Assembly (NCBI GenBank): GCA_964406475.1
Contig: CAYORS010000013.1
Span: 1-23,363, forward strand
Length of the DNA stretch: 23,363 nucleotides
Direction of reading: 5' to 3'
DNA from: JAQBQZ01 sp964406475
GTDB taxonomy: Bacteria > Patescibacteriota > Minisyncoccia > Phycocordibacterales > CAIRYW01
Both the position numbers and the translations under genes were made by a program. The notes beneath the pieces were generated by a model. The model saw only the letters and a list, made by a program, of their open reading frames with translations, ran no database searches and was not told where the DNA came from. Position 1 is the first letter of the stretch; the number at the start of each line of letters is the position of its first letter. This document shows positions 7,517 through 14,383 of this stretch, piece after piece.

Positions 7517-8206
7517 ATGAACGAAAATATAAAAATAATTCCTGCTTTGATACCGAAAGATTATAATGATCTTGAAACCAAACTCGAAAAACTCAAAGGG
7601 GTATCTGATGTGGTCCATATAGATATTTGTGATGGCAAATTTGCAGGGCATGCAACATGGCCTCTTGTCAAAACTGATGACAACTTTGTCCAGATGGTGG
7701 CACAAGAGAGAGGGATGCCTTTCTGGGAAGATTTTGAATTCGAATTTCACCTCCTTGTTGAGAATCCTTTTCGTCTTATTCCTGATCTTATTAGTGCCGG
7801 AGCTTCGAAGATTATAATTCATAGTGAAAGTGTGCATCTTGAAGAAGATAAACTTCTTCTTGATCAACTCCGTACCGAAGGTGTGGTTGAGGTGGGTATT
7901 GCTTTCAAACTCGACACATCTCTTGAAGAGGTTCAAAAGTTTCTTCCTTTTGCAGATTTTGTTTTGTTTATGTCAATTGAAAATATTGGTTTTCAAGGGA
8001 TGCCTTTTGATTCTGAAGTTGTATCAAAAATAAAGTGGCTTCATACAGAAGTACCAACAATACAGATAGCTGTTGATGGAGGGGTCAATCTTGATAACAT
8101 TGGAGGTCTTTATGATGTGGGGGCAAGACGGTTCGTTGTGGGTTCTTATATTCTACAAAGTGTAAGTCCTATGGATGCTATGAGAGAACTCGATGCTGCG
8201 ATATAA
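7517..8206 (+). CDS. rpe: Ribulose-phosphate 3-epimerase family protein
   Basis: Interconverts ribulose 5-phosphate and xylulose 5-phosphate on a TIM barrel. The metal and catalytic positions of the family are present: H34 and D36 (HIDICDG), H78 (FHLLVENP) and D187 (AVDGGVNLDN). The phosphate-binding strand ends with GARRFVVGSYI. The usual MSVNPGFGGQ loop is altered to MSIENIGFQG, so the sequence is divergent and a related sugar-phosphate substrate cannot be excluded. 229 residues. It starts 4 nt after rpiB, so the genes are probably co-transcribed. Confidence 0.85.
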   Translation: MNENIKIIPALIPKDYNDLETKLEKLKGVSDVVHIDICDGKFAGHATWPLVKTDDNFVQMVAQERGMPFWEDFEFEFHLLVENPFRLIPDLISAGASKIIIHSESVHLEEDKLLLDQLRTEGVVEVGIAFKLDTSLEEVQKFLPFADFVLFMSIENIGFQGMPFDSEVVSKIKWLHTEVPTIQIAVDGGVNLDNIGGLYDVGARRFVVGSYILQSVSPMDAMRELDAAI

Positions 8207-8216
8207 TAAAGCTTAT

Positions 8217-9080
8217 ATGATTACTGAAGACAAAAAGATTTTTTTGGAAGAAAAGGCAATCTCGATCAGAGAATCGATTATTGAAATGCTTCTTGAAGCA
8301 GGGAGTGGACACACCGCAGGGTCTCTTGGAATGACAGATGTATTTACGGCACTTTTTTTTCATATTTTGAAACACAATCCTCAAAATCCACTATGGGAAG
8401 AAAGAGACAGACTCATTCTTTCTAATGGACATATTTGTCCTGTGTATTATGCTACTCTTGCACACGCAGGGTATTTCCCTGTAGAGGAACTCAAGACACT
8501 TCGCAAGTTTGGATCTCGACTTCAGGGACATCCTCATCGAGAGTTCTTACCATTTGTTGAAACATCTTCTGGTCCACTCGGAAGTGGGCTTTCACAAGCT
8601 ACAGGGATGACACTTGCTGATAGAATTGATAATGGTAAAAATTCTTCAAAGAGATTTTATTGTCTCACAGGAGATGGTGAGCTTGATGAGGGGCAAAACT
8701 GGGAGGCATTTATGCTTGCAGGCAAAGAAAAGCTTCATAACCTGACAGTGATTATTGATAGAAATAATATTCAGATTGATGGCTTCACAGAAGATGTGAT
8801 GCCTATCTCACCACTTCGAGAAAAACTCGAAGCGTTTGGTTTTTTTGTACAAGAAATCGATGGGCATAATTTTGATCATATTGTCGGTGCTGTAGGCGAA
8901 GCACAAGCTGTCTTCGACAAGCCAAGTGCAATCATTGCAAACACTATTCCAGGAAAAGGGGTCAAGGAGTTTGAACGTAAGTATGAATGGCATGGTAAAG
9001 CTCCAAATAAGGAAGAGGGAGATATGGCACTCAAGGAACTGCGAACGTTGGGAGGGAAGATAAGAGGGGAGCATGAATAA
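8217..9080 (+). CDS. tkt: Transketolase, N-terminal (TPP-binding) subunit
   Basis: Carries the pyrimidine/diphosphate-binding half of transketolase: GSGHTAGSLGMTDV, RDRLILSNGH, and the TPP motif GDGELDEG (G152-D153-G154) ending in the IDRNN region. 287 residues, the usual size for split transketolase subunits of archaea and many CPR bacteria. I use the ATG at 8217 (MITEDKK), 10 nt after rpe, rather than the 8193 start that overlaps rpe. The partner subunit is encoded from 9408, separated by a minus-strand gene, which is unusual for split transketolases. Confidence 0.93.
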   Translation: MITEDKKIFLEEKAISIRESIIEMLLEAGSGHTAGSLGMTDVFTALFFHILKHNPQNPLWEERDRLILSNGHICPVYYATLAHAGYFPVEELKTLRKFGSRLQGHPHREFLPFVETSSGPLGSGLSQATGMTLADRIDNGKNSSKRFYCLTGDGELDEGQNWEAFMLAGKEKLHNLTVIIDRNNIQIDGFTEDVMPISPLREKLEAFGFFVQEIDGHNFDHIVGAVGEAQAVFDKPSAIIANTIPGKGVKEFERKYEWHGKAPNKEEGDMALKELRTLGGKIRGEHE

Positions 9081-9115
9081 AAAAAGACCAGATTTACTCT
9101 GATCTCTGTTTTAGG
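9081..9115 (+). terminator. Weak terminator-like hairpin after tkt N-terminal gene
   Basis: AGACCAGA and TCTGATCT pair with one mismatch around the loop TTTAC, preceded by an A-run and followed by CTGTTTTAG. The T-run is short and interrupted. The position, just after the stop and before an opposing gene, supports a terminator role. Confidence 0.35.
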
Positions 9116-9344
9116 GTTGTCTGTCAACAAAACTTGCGAATTGTTGCCAGGTTACGATGATGTATCCCTCTGCTTTAACGCTCTGCTTAACAATTCCATC
9201 AATCCCACCTTCTATCAATACATGGTAATACTTTCGAAGCATGTATTCGATGTGGGCCAAGAGATGTGTCCATTCAATTTCAAAGCCGATTTGAGTATGT
9301 TCATTAAAAGGAACCAGAAGTGTAAAATACAAGTATGTTTTCAT
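9111..9344 (-). CDS. Small hypothetical protein (77 aa) inside the split transketolase locus
   Basis: The frame fills almost exactly the space between the transketolase halves, on the opposite strand. The product (MKTYLYFTLLVPFNEHTQIG at its start) has protein-like composition with a central helical stretch (HLLAHIEYMLRKYYHVL) and no cysteines. A well-formed promoter faces it: TTGCAC-N16-TAATAT at 9380-9353, read on the minus strand, ending 8 nt before the ATG. No family is recognised. Its own promoter and position argue against a chance frame. Confidence 0.62.
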   Translation of the reverse strand: MKTYLYFTLLVPFNEHTQIGFEIEWTHLLAHIEYMLRKYYHVLIEGGIDGIVKQSVKAEGYIIVTWQQFASFVDRQP

Positions 9345-9352
9345 CTCATGTC

Positions 9353-9380
9353 ATATTACCTATTTTAAGTCTTTGTGCAA
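9353..9380 (-). promoter_or_regulatory. Promoter of the minus-strand small gene
   Basis: -35 TTGCAC (complement of 9375-9380), a 16-bp spacer, and -10 TAATAT (complement of 9353-9358), then 8 nt to the ATG at 9344. The -35 box shares the bases at 9375-9378 with the -35 box of the divergent transketolase promoter. Confidence 0.55.
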
Positions 9381-9400
9381 GTAAGTTTTTAGGGTACAAT
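9373..9400 (+). promoter_or_regulatory. Promoter of the transketolase C-terminal gene
   Basis: -35 TTGTGC (9373-9378), a 16-bp spacer, and -10 TACAAT (9395-9400), then 7 nt to the ATG at 9408. The mRNA is expected to be leaderless. Confidence 0.6.
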
Positions 9401-9407
9401 ATTGACT

Positions 9408-10415
9408 ATGATAAAAGACGAACAAAAACTGAATCCAAAACTACTTGATACTGATGTGGAACAGCTACCTATCCGTAAAGGCTTTGGAGAGGGGTTACTT
9501 GAAATGGGCGAAAAAAACACAAATATTATAGCTCTCTGTGCAGATCTTACCGAGTCAACACAAATGCACTTGTTTAAGAATAAATTCCCAGATAGGTTTA
9601 TTGAGATTGGAGTTGCAGAACAAAATCTAGCTAGTGTTGCAAGTGGTATGTCAGCGATGGGGAAGCTTCCTGTTATCTCATCTTATGCAATGTTCAGTCC
9701 AGGACGTAACTGGGAGCAGATCCGCACTACAATCTGTTACAACAATCGCAAGGTCATAATTGCAGGTTCTCATGCGGGTATTTCTGTTGGTCCAGATGGT
9801 GGCACGCATCAAGCGATAGAGGATATTGCAATCACACGTGTTATACCTAATATGACGGTTATTTCACCATGTGATGCTATAGAGGCAAAGAAGGCAATCA
9901 TCGCTGTACTCGATGGTAGTGTGAAGACTCCTGTCTATTTGCGTCTCGCGAGAGAAAAGACTCCTGTCATTACTTCGATAGATACTCCGTTTCAGGTAGG
10001 TAAGGCACAAATACTGTTTGAAAGTGAGAATCCTCAGGTAACTATGATTGCAACTGGTGCGCTCGTCCACAAGGCTCTTGTTGTTGCAAAGGATTTGGAA
10101 TCGCAAGGCATAGGATCAATCGTTGTAAACCTCTCAACCATAAAACCTCTCGATAGGGAGACTATAGTATCTGTCGCAAAGAAGTCCGGAAAAGTCGTAA
10201 CTATCGAAGAGCATCAAGTGGCAGGTGGGATGGGTAGTGCGGTAGCAGAGTGTCTTGGAGAGTTTTATCCTGTACCTATGAGATTTGTTGGTGTAAAAGA
10301 TGTCTTCGGGCAATCTGGTACACCAGATGAGCTTATCGAACACTATGGGATGGGAGTATCTCATATCAAAGATGCAGTCATTAATCTAGTGAATAATAAA
10401 AATGAAATCAAATAA
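9408..10415 (+). CDS. tkt: Transketolase, C-terminal (Pyr + C) subunit
   Basis: Second half of transketolase: the Pyr domain with catalytic glutamate E71 in IGVAEQNLASVASG, the SYAMFSPGRNWEQIR and GPDGGTHQAIEDIA stretches, and a C-terminal domain ending with FGQSGTPDELIEHYG. 335 residues. I prefer the ATG at 9408; a TTG at 9402 would begin inside the promoter-to-start gap. The stop overlaps the next gene by 14 nt. It must pair with the 8217 product to be active. Confidence 0.93.
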   Translation: MIKDEQKLNPKLLDTDVEQLPIRKGFGEGLLEMGEKNTNIIALCADLTESTQMHLFKNKFPDRFIEIGVAEQNLASVASGMSAMGKLPVISSYAMFSPGRNWEQIRTTICYNNRKVIIAGSHAGISVGPDGGTHQAIEDIAITRVIPNMTVISPCDAIEAKKAIIAVLDGSVKTPVYLRLAREKTPVITSIDTPFQVGKAQILFESENPQVTMIATGALVHKALVVAKDLESQGIGSIVVNLSTIKPLDRETIVSVAKKSGKVVTIEEHQVAGGMGSAVAECLGEFYPVPMRFVGVKDVFGQSGTPDELIEHYGMGVSHIKDAVINLVNNKNEIK

Positions 10416-11049
10416 AAAGAAAGAATATTCTCTTTATACATTTCTCGATAAGGTCTATAGATCAAAGAGACCAGAAATGTTTTTTGGTTCAAGGGAAGTT
10501 GCACCGATGGAACGTTTCATTGCTGGGTACACAGATGCTTGCTATGAGTTCGGTATAAAACAAGTGGACCCTAAAAAGTATCTCCCATTTAGATATTTCA
10601 GAGATTGGCTCGAGGTTAAGTTAGATATCAAGCTCAGTGTCCAGGAGGGAAGATTGATTATTGAACATCTGGGCAAGGATGGACCAGAAGCGATGGATAT
10701 GTATTTTAATCTTCTCGAAGAATTCAAGAAGATTAAAGTATCTCGTATTGAAGAGGGTCTTATTGATCATGCAATAGCAAAGCAAAATACAAAGATAACT
10801 CAGAAAAAGTTTGGCTTGAAGATAGAAGGAGCTCCTTCGAAAATATATTTCTTACACCTGTCAGATGATTCTGGAGTGATTTATGTCAGTTTTGAAAAAA
10901 CAAAAAAGAGTACCTGTAGTTTCCTCTGGTCTCGTGATAACTCAAAGCAAGAAGAAATTGATCGACTAGAAAGTTTGTATGGAAAGTGTCTCTCTTTTCG
11001 AGATGTTCCAAAGTCAAAATTCCCTAAAACACTATCAATAATCTATTAA
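10402..11049 (+). CDS. Hypothetical protein (215 aa), translationally coupled to transketolase
   Basis: The ATG lies inside the last codons of the transketolase gene (14-nt overlap), so translation is probably coupled. The N-terminal 110 residues (LYTFLDKVYRSKRPEMFFG, then MERFIAGYTDACYEFGI) are helical. They resemble in outline a widespread small-protein pattern of the form 'FLxxIRxRPxMYIG...FLxGYxxAxxELGI', seen in uncharacterised and immunity-like proteins. The C-terminal half is mixed alpha/beta with many lysines. No catalytic residues are evident and the function is unknown. The family suggestion is from memory only. Confidence 0.75.
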   Translation: MKSNKKKEYSLYTFLDKVYRSKRPEMFFGSREVAPMERFIAGYTDACYEFGIKQVDPKKYLPFRYFRDWLEVKLDIKLSVQEGRLIIEHLGKDGPEAMDMYFNLLEEFKKIKVSRIEEGLIDHAIAKQNTKITQKKFGLKIEGAPSKIYFLHLSDDSGVIYVSFEKTKKSTCSFLWSRDNSKQEEIDRLESLYGKCLSFRDVPKSKFPKTLSIIY

Positions 11050-11053
11050 ATCT

Positions 11054-11275
11054 ATGGAACTCAAAGTGGGGCAGAGATACAAGCATTCAAAGAAGGGTAC
11101 TTTTTATAAAATCATTGCTCTCGCAAAGCACAGCGAGACGCTCGAAGATTTGGTTGTGTACGAGGCGGAATACGAGAATCCAGTTTCAAAGGTCTGGGTG
11201 AGACCGCGTGCAATGTTTTTGGACACTGTAATATTAGACGGGCAGGAGAGACCACGTTTTGAACTTGTTGATTAA
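11054..11275 (+). CDS. DUF1653-like small protein
   Basis: 73 residues. GQRYKHSKKGTFYKIIALAKHSET, then DLVVYEAEYENP and WVRPRAMFLD, matches the DUF1653 pattern (a small beta-barrel of unknown function starting with a GxYRHxKGxxYxV-type strand). It starts 4 nt after the preceding stop and is therefore likely co-transcribed. The biochemical role of the family is unknown to me. Confidence 0.8.
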   Translation: MELKVGQRYKHSKKGTFYKIIALAKHSETLEDLVVYEAEYENPVSKVWVRPRAMFLDTVILDGQERPRFELVD

Positions 11276-11287
11276 TTTTTATATTTT

Positions 11288-11722
11288 ATGCAAACAAAAG
11301 ATTATATTGCAATGTCAGCTGTAGTGATACTCGGGATAATACTCATTGTTGTTGGTCTCTGGCTTAAAAGACGAGAGGATGCTCTCGATAAGGTGGGGAT
11401 AAAGACATTGGGCAAGATTGTAAGCTTCGATCTTAAGCGAGCGCATGTCTCTCAGTCACCTGAGGTAGGGCAAGGTTGGGTCAAGGGTGTTGAGTTTGAG
11501 ACCGAAAAGGGTGAAAAGGTATACATAAAGTCGAGATTGTCATCTCTACCCAATGACGGACTTATTGGTACCGATGTGCTAGTAATTTATGATCCTGTCA
11601 ATCCTCAAAAGGGTGTCATTGATACTTTTATAGAGAGGAAAGCTCCTTGGTTTATTTTCTTGTGGACAGGAGTCGGGATTATTACGTCGATTGCGATTGT
11701 GTATCTTTTTATCAAAAAATAA
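11288..11722 (+). CDS. DUF3592-like membrane protein
   Basis: 144 residues, with a transmembrane helix at each end (about 6-26, VVILGIILIVVGLWL, and about 118-141, WFIFLWTGVGIITSIAIVYLF). A central beta-rich domain (GKIVSFDL, then VLVIYDPVNPQKGVID) matches the DUF3592 layout. It starts 12 nt after the DUF1653-like gene and converges with the minus-strand kinase gene. Function unknown. Confidence 0.78.
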   Translation: MQTKDYIAMSAVVILGIILIVVGLWLKRREDALDKVGIKTLGKIVSFDLKRAHVSQSPEVGQGWVKGVEFETEKGEKVYIKSRLSSLPNDGLIGTDVLVIYDPVNPQKGVIDTFIERKAPWFIFLWTGVGIITSIAIVYLFIKK

Positions 11723-11744
11723 AATTTCAAAACAAAAAGCCTTG

Positions 11745-12749
11745 TTAGATATTGTTTGGTTTGTACGTATCTGGTGCTTTAGAGAGCCATTCTTTGATTT
11801 GTGCTTGTGAGAGGAGTCCTTTTTGTGCACCTATTTCTTGTACTACTGACATCGAGTTTATCGGTGCCCACGTGATTGCCTCTTCGACGCTTTTACCGAG
11901 CGCAAGAGCTCCCACAAATGTTGATGCAAATGCATCTCCCGCACCAGTTCTTTCGTAGGGTGGTTTAGGATCTGGATAAGGTGGCATAAAAATATTTTTT
12001 GATTCATATGATACATACGCACCCTTCGGTCCGTCGGTGATGACTGCAATTTTGGGTCCAAGCTTTTTTATACCATCCAAAAGAGTGTGTATATCTTTGG
12101 TCTCTACCTTAAGGATTCTTTGAGCCTCTTCTACATTACAAAAAAATATTTCTGTTCTTTCATAGATTTTTTTGAGAGCATCTACACCAAACTTCATCTG
12201 AAATGTTCCAGGTTGAAAGGCGAGTTTGATTTCGGGATGGAGAGTGAGGTAGTCTGCAATTTGTTTGTGAAAGCTTAAGCTGTCTTCGCCGAGTGATGAC
12301 AGATATATCCATCGAGGAGGGTTTGTGAGAGCGATTTTTCTTTCGTATGTTTCGTGTTTGATGAGAATTGTGCGATCAACATCATACCAAAGGACATAGT
12401 GGTAGTTTGTTTTTTTGTTTTTGTGAGTCTGGATCAAATCTGTACTCACATTGTTCTTTGCGAATTCTTGAATAGCCTCTTTACCGTCTTTGTCATCACC
12501 CACATCTGTGATGATTGCTGTGTTGAGGTCAAGTCGTGCAGTGCTTACAGCAGCATTTGCGCTATTGCCCACAGCTTTGCATATTTCCACAAAATCATAG
12601 GGGATTTTGTCTCCGTATTTCATAGAGATTTCACAGGCACTGTTGTCGAGTTTGCATGTGATATGAGCCTCTTTGAGTCTAATAAATGCATCAGTCACTG
12701 TATCTCCAATTGTGACAATGTCGTATTTTTTTTGAAATATATTGAACAT
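11745..12749 (-). CDS. PfkB-family carbohydrate (ribokinase-like) kinase
   Basis: 334 residues. The C-terminal PfkB signature ERTGAGDAFASTFVGAL is intact, with catalytic D272, and the N-terminal half shows the family's GNSANAAVSTARLDLNTAIITDVGDD. Such kinases phosphorylate sugars, sugar phosphates or nucleosides with ATP. In this setting, next to class II aldolase and the pentose phosphate genes, a fructose-6-phosphate or ribose role is attractive, but the substrate cannot be read from sequence. It is transcribed divergently from fba. Confidence 0.9.
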   Translation of the reverse strand: MFNIFQKKYDIVTIGDTVTDAFIRLKEAHITCKLDNSACEISMKYGDKIPYDFVEICKAVGNSANAAVSTARLDLNTAIITDVGDDKDGKEAIQEFAKNNVSTDLIQTHKNKKTNYHYVLWYDVDRTILIKHETYERKIALTNPPRWIYLSSLGEDSLSFHKQIADYLTLHPEIKLAFQPGTFQMKFGVDALKKIYERTEIFFCNVEEAQRILKVETKDIHTLLDGIKKLGPKIAVITDGPKGAYVSYESKNIFMPPYPDPKPPYERTGAGDAFASTFVGALALGKSVEEAITWAPINSMSVVQEIGAQKGLLSQAQIKEWLSKAPDTYKPNNI

Positions 12750-12755
12750 ATAGAA

Positions 12756-12764
12756 ATTTTATCA
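12756..12764 (-). promoter_or_regulatory. Extended -10 promoter of the PfkB-family kinase
   Basis: On the minus strand TGA-TAAAAT ends 6 nt before the ATG at 12749. It lies 13 bp from the -10 box of the divergent fba promoter, so the two cannot be bound by polymerase at once. Confidence 0.5.
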
Positions 12765-12774
12765 CAATGTAAGG

Positions 12775-12780
12775 TATAAT
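12775..12780 (+). promoter_or_regulatory. -10 box of fba
   Basis: A consensus TATAAT sits 7 nt before the fba ATG at 12788. No good -35 box is seen at the normal distance, and no Shine-Dalgarno sequence is present. Confidence 0.55.
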
Positions 12781-12787
12781 ATCTAGT

Positions 12788-13639
12788 ATGAAAACATTAC
12801 GACAACATATACAAGAAGCAAAAGAGAAGGGGGTAGCAATAGGGCATTTTAATATTTCAAATCTTGAAGGACTCCATGCGATTTTTAATGCAGCAAAAAA
12901 ACTCAATGTGCCGGTGATTATTGGTGTGTCTGAAGGAGAGAGGGATTTTGTGGGTGTCCACGAAATAGTTGCACTTGTAAAGGTGCTCCGAGAGCAAAAT
13001 GATTTTCCTATATTCCTCAACGCGGATCATACCTATTCGTTTGAAAGAGTGAAGGAGGCCATTGATGCTGGTTTTGATGCTGTGATTTTTGATGGGGCAA
13101 AACTCTCACTTGAAGATAATATTGCTAAAGTCAAAGAATGTGTTGTATATGCACAAGCCACAGGAAGAGATATTTTGGTTGAGGCAGAGCTTGGATACAT
13201 TGGTCAGTCATCTAAGATTCTTGATGGTGTACCAGAGGGTGTGGAGCTCACAAATGTGGAAGACGCCAAAAGGTTTGTAGAAGAAAGCGGTATTGATCTT
13301 TTTGCTCCTGCTGTTGGTAATATCCACGGAATGCTTCGTGATGTACCAGAACCACGACTTGATATAGAGCGAATTAACGCAATAAGCAATGCCACAAAAA
13401 AACCACTTGTTCTTCATGGTGCATCAGGGAACACAAAAGAAGATATTCAAGCTGCCATCAAATCAGGTGTTGTTATTGTCCATATCAATACCGAGATCCG
13501 TGTTGCATATCGTGATGCACTCAAAAAGTCTCTCGCAGAACATCCAGACGAAGTCGCTCCTTATAAGATAAACAAAGAAGATTTAGAGGCAATGGAGAAG
13601 GTGGTAGAGGAAAAACTTCGAATGTTTAATTTTCTGTAG
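12788..13639 (+). CDS. fba: Class II fructose-bisphosphate aldolase
   Basis: Zinc-dependent cleavage or synthesis of fructose 1,6-bisphosphate. 283 residues. The active-site residues are visible: D80 and H81 (LNADHT), the VEAELG motif, H180 (VGNIHG), H210 (VLHGASG), and the HINTEIR stretch that normally contacts substrate. The family also includes tagatose-bisphosphate aldolases, but fructose is the default given gap and the pentose phosphate genes nearby. Transcribed away from the PfkB kinase through a shared 38-bp region. Confidence 0.95.
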   Translation: MKTLRQHIQEAKEKGVAIGHFNISNLEGLHAIFNAAKKLNVPVIIGVSEGERDFVGVHEIVALVKVLREQNDFPIFLNADHTYSFERVKEAIDAGFDAVIFDGAKLSLEDNIAKVKECVVYAQATGRDILVEAELGYIGQSSKILDGVPEGVELTNVEDAKRFVEESGIDLFAPAVGNIHGMLRDVPEPRLDIERINAISNATKKPLVLHGASGNTKEDIQAAIKSGVVIVHINTEIRVAYRDALKKSLAEHPDEVAPYKINKEDLEAMEKVVEEKLRMFNFL

Positions 13640-13644
13640 TCCCC

Positions 13645-13672
13645 TTGATATTTCTCTCCAAATGTGTAAAAT
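13645..13672 (+). promoter_or_regulatory. Promoter of rplY
   Basis: TTGATA (13645-13650), a 16-bp spacer, and TAAAAT (13667-13672) preceded by TGTG. The ATG follows after 9 nt with no Shine-Dalgarno sequence. This is one of the best -35/-10 pairs in the window. Confidence 0.6.
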
Positions 13673-13681
13673 GTACTCATT

Positions 13682-14320
13682 ATGACATCAATAGAAGTAA
13701 AAACACGAAATATTAAAGATAGTTTAGATAAGATTCGAAAAGACGGCTTTATTCCTGCTGTTTTTTATGGGCGAAAAGAAGCCTCAACTCCTGTATATGT
13801 ATCAGTCAAAGATTTTGACAGAGTTTTCAAAGAAGCTGGAGAGTCTACTGTTATCACTTTGAAGAGCGAGTCGGGAGATCATGATGCTTTGATTCACGAT
13901 GTAGATAGTGACCCTTTAACAGGGAAAGTTCGACATATTGACTTTTATGTTATCGAAAAAGGTAAAAAAGTTCGCGTCCATGTTCCTGTTGAATTTGAAG
14001 GGACTGCTCCTGCTGTCAAAGATCTTGGAGGTATTCTCGTTAAGGTGATCCACGAAATTGAAATCGAAGCAATGCCAAAAGATCTTCCACACAATATTAC
14101 GGTTGATGTGAGTTCTCTTGTTGATTTTGATTCACAGATTGCTGCAGGGGATATCAAACTTCCTTCTGGTGTAGATCTCATAACAGACAAAGAAGAGGTG
14201 GTAGCTATGGCATCAAAACCAAAAGAAGAAAAAGAAGAAGACAGTGCTCCAATCGATCTTTCTTCAATCGAAGTTGAGAAGAAAGGTAAGAAAGAAGAAG
14301 AGGGAGAGGCTTCAGAATAA
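13682..14320 (+). CDS. rplY: Ribosomal protein bL25 (CTC/TL5 type)
   Basis: 212 residues. The N-terminal L25 domain (about 1-90; GFIPAVFYGRKEASTPVYV, then HDVDSDPLTGKVRHIDFY) binds 5S rRNA. The C-terminal TL5/CTC domain (about 95-185) includes VHVPVEFEGTAPAVKDLGG and AMPKDLPHNITVDVSSL. A charged Glu/Lys-rich tail ends the protein, as in many long-form L25 proteins. It has its own promoter and is followed by a strong hairpin. Confidence 0.96.
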   Translation: MTSIEVKTRNIKDSLDKIRKDGFIPAVFYGRKEASTPVYVSVKDFDRVFKEAGESTVITLKSESGDHDALIHDVDSDPLTGKVRHIDFYVIEKGKKVRVHVPVEFEGTAPAVKDLGGILVKVIHEIEIEAMPKDLPHNITVDVSSLVDFDSQIAAGDIKLPSGVDLITDKEEVVAMASKPKEEKEEDSAPIDLSSIEVEKKGKKEEEGEASE

Positions 14321-14344
14321 GAGGTTTGGAGAACAAAACAAAAA

Positions 14345-14353
14345 TGATATAAT
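14345..14353 (+). promoter_or_regulatory. Extended -10 promoter of the transglycosylase gene, overlapping the rplY terminator
   Basis: TGA-TATAAT, a consensus extended -10. Its last three bases fall in the left foot of the 14-bp hairpin at 14351-14382. Transcription should start near 14360, inside the left arm, leaving a leader of about 24 nt that contains AGGAG at 14367-14371. Confidence 0.55.
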
Positions 14354-14382
14354 TAAAAACACTCGTAGGAGTGTTTTTAATT
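14351..14382 (+). terminator. Terminator hairpin of rplY
   Basis: A perfect 14-bp inverted repeat with a four-base GTAG loop. The core AAAAACACTC pairs with GAGTGTTTTT, flanked by AATT pairs. The right arm supplies the T-run. It lies 30 nt after the rplY stop and ends one base before the next ATG (14384). Confidence 0.8.
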
Positions 14383-14383
14383 T

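Noticed and set aside
8193..8195. Upstream ATG for the transketolase N-terminal gene, overlapping rpe
   Set aside because: The added residues do not belong to the family and the ATG at 8217 fits the normal N-terminus; overlap coupling remains possible but is not needed.
9402..9404. TTG start for the transketolase C-terminal gene
   Set aside because: It falls within the gap between the -10 box and the ATG at 9408 and adds only two residues.
12354..12779. 141-residue plus-strand frame opposite the PfkB kinase start
   Set aside because: Cys/Phe-rich shadow of a recognised kinase gene and it would run through both divergent promoters.
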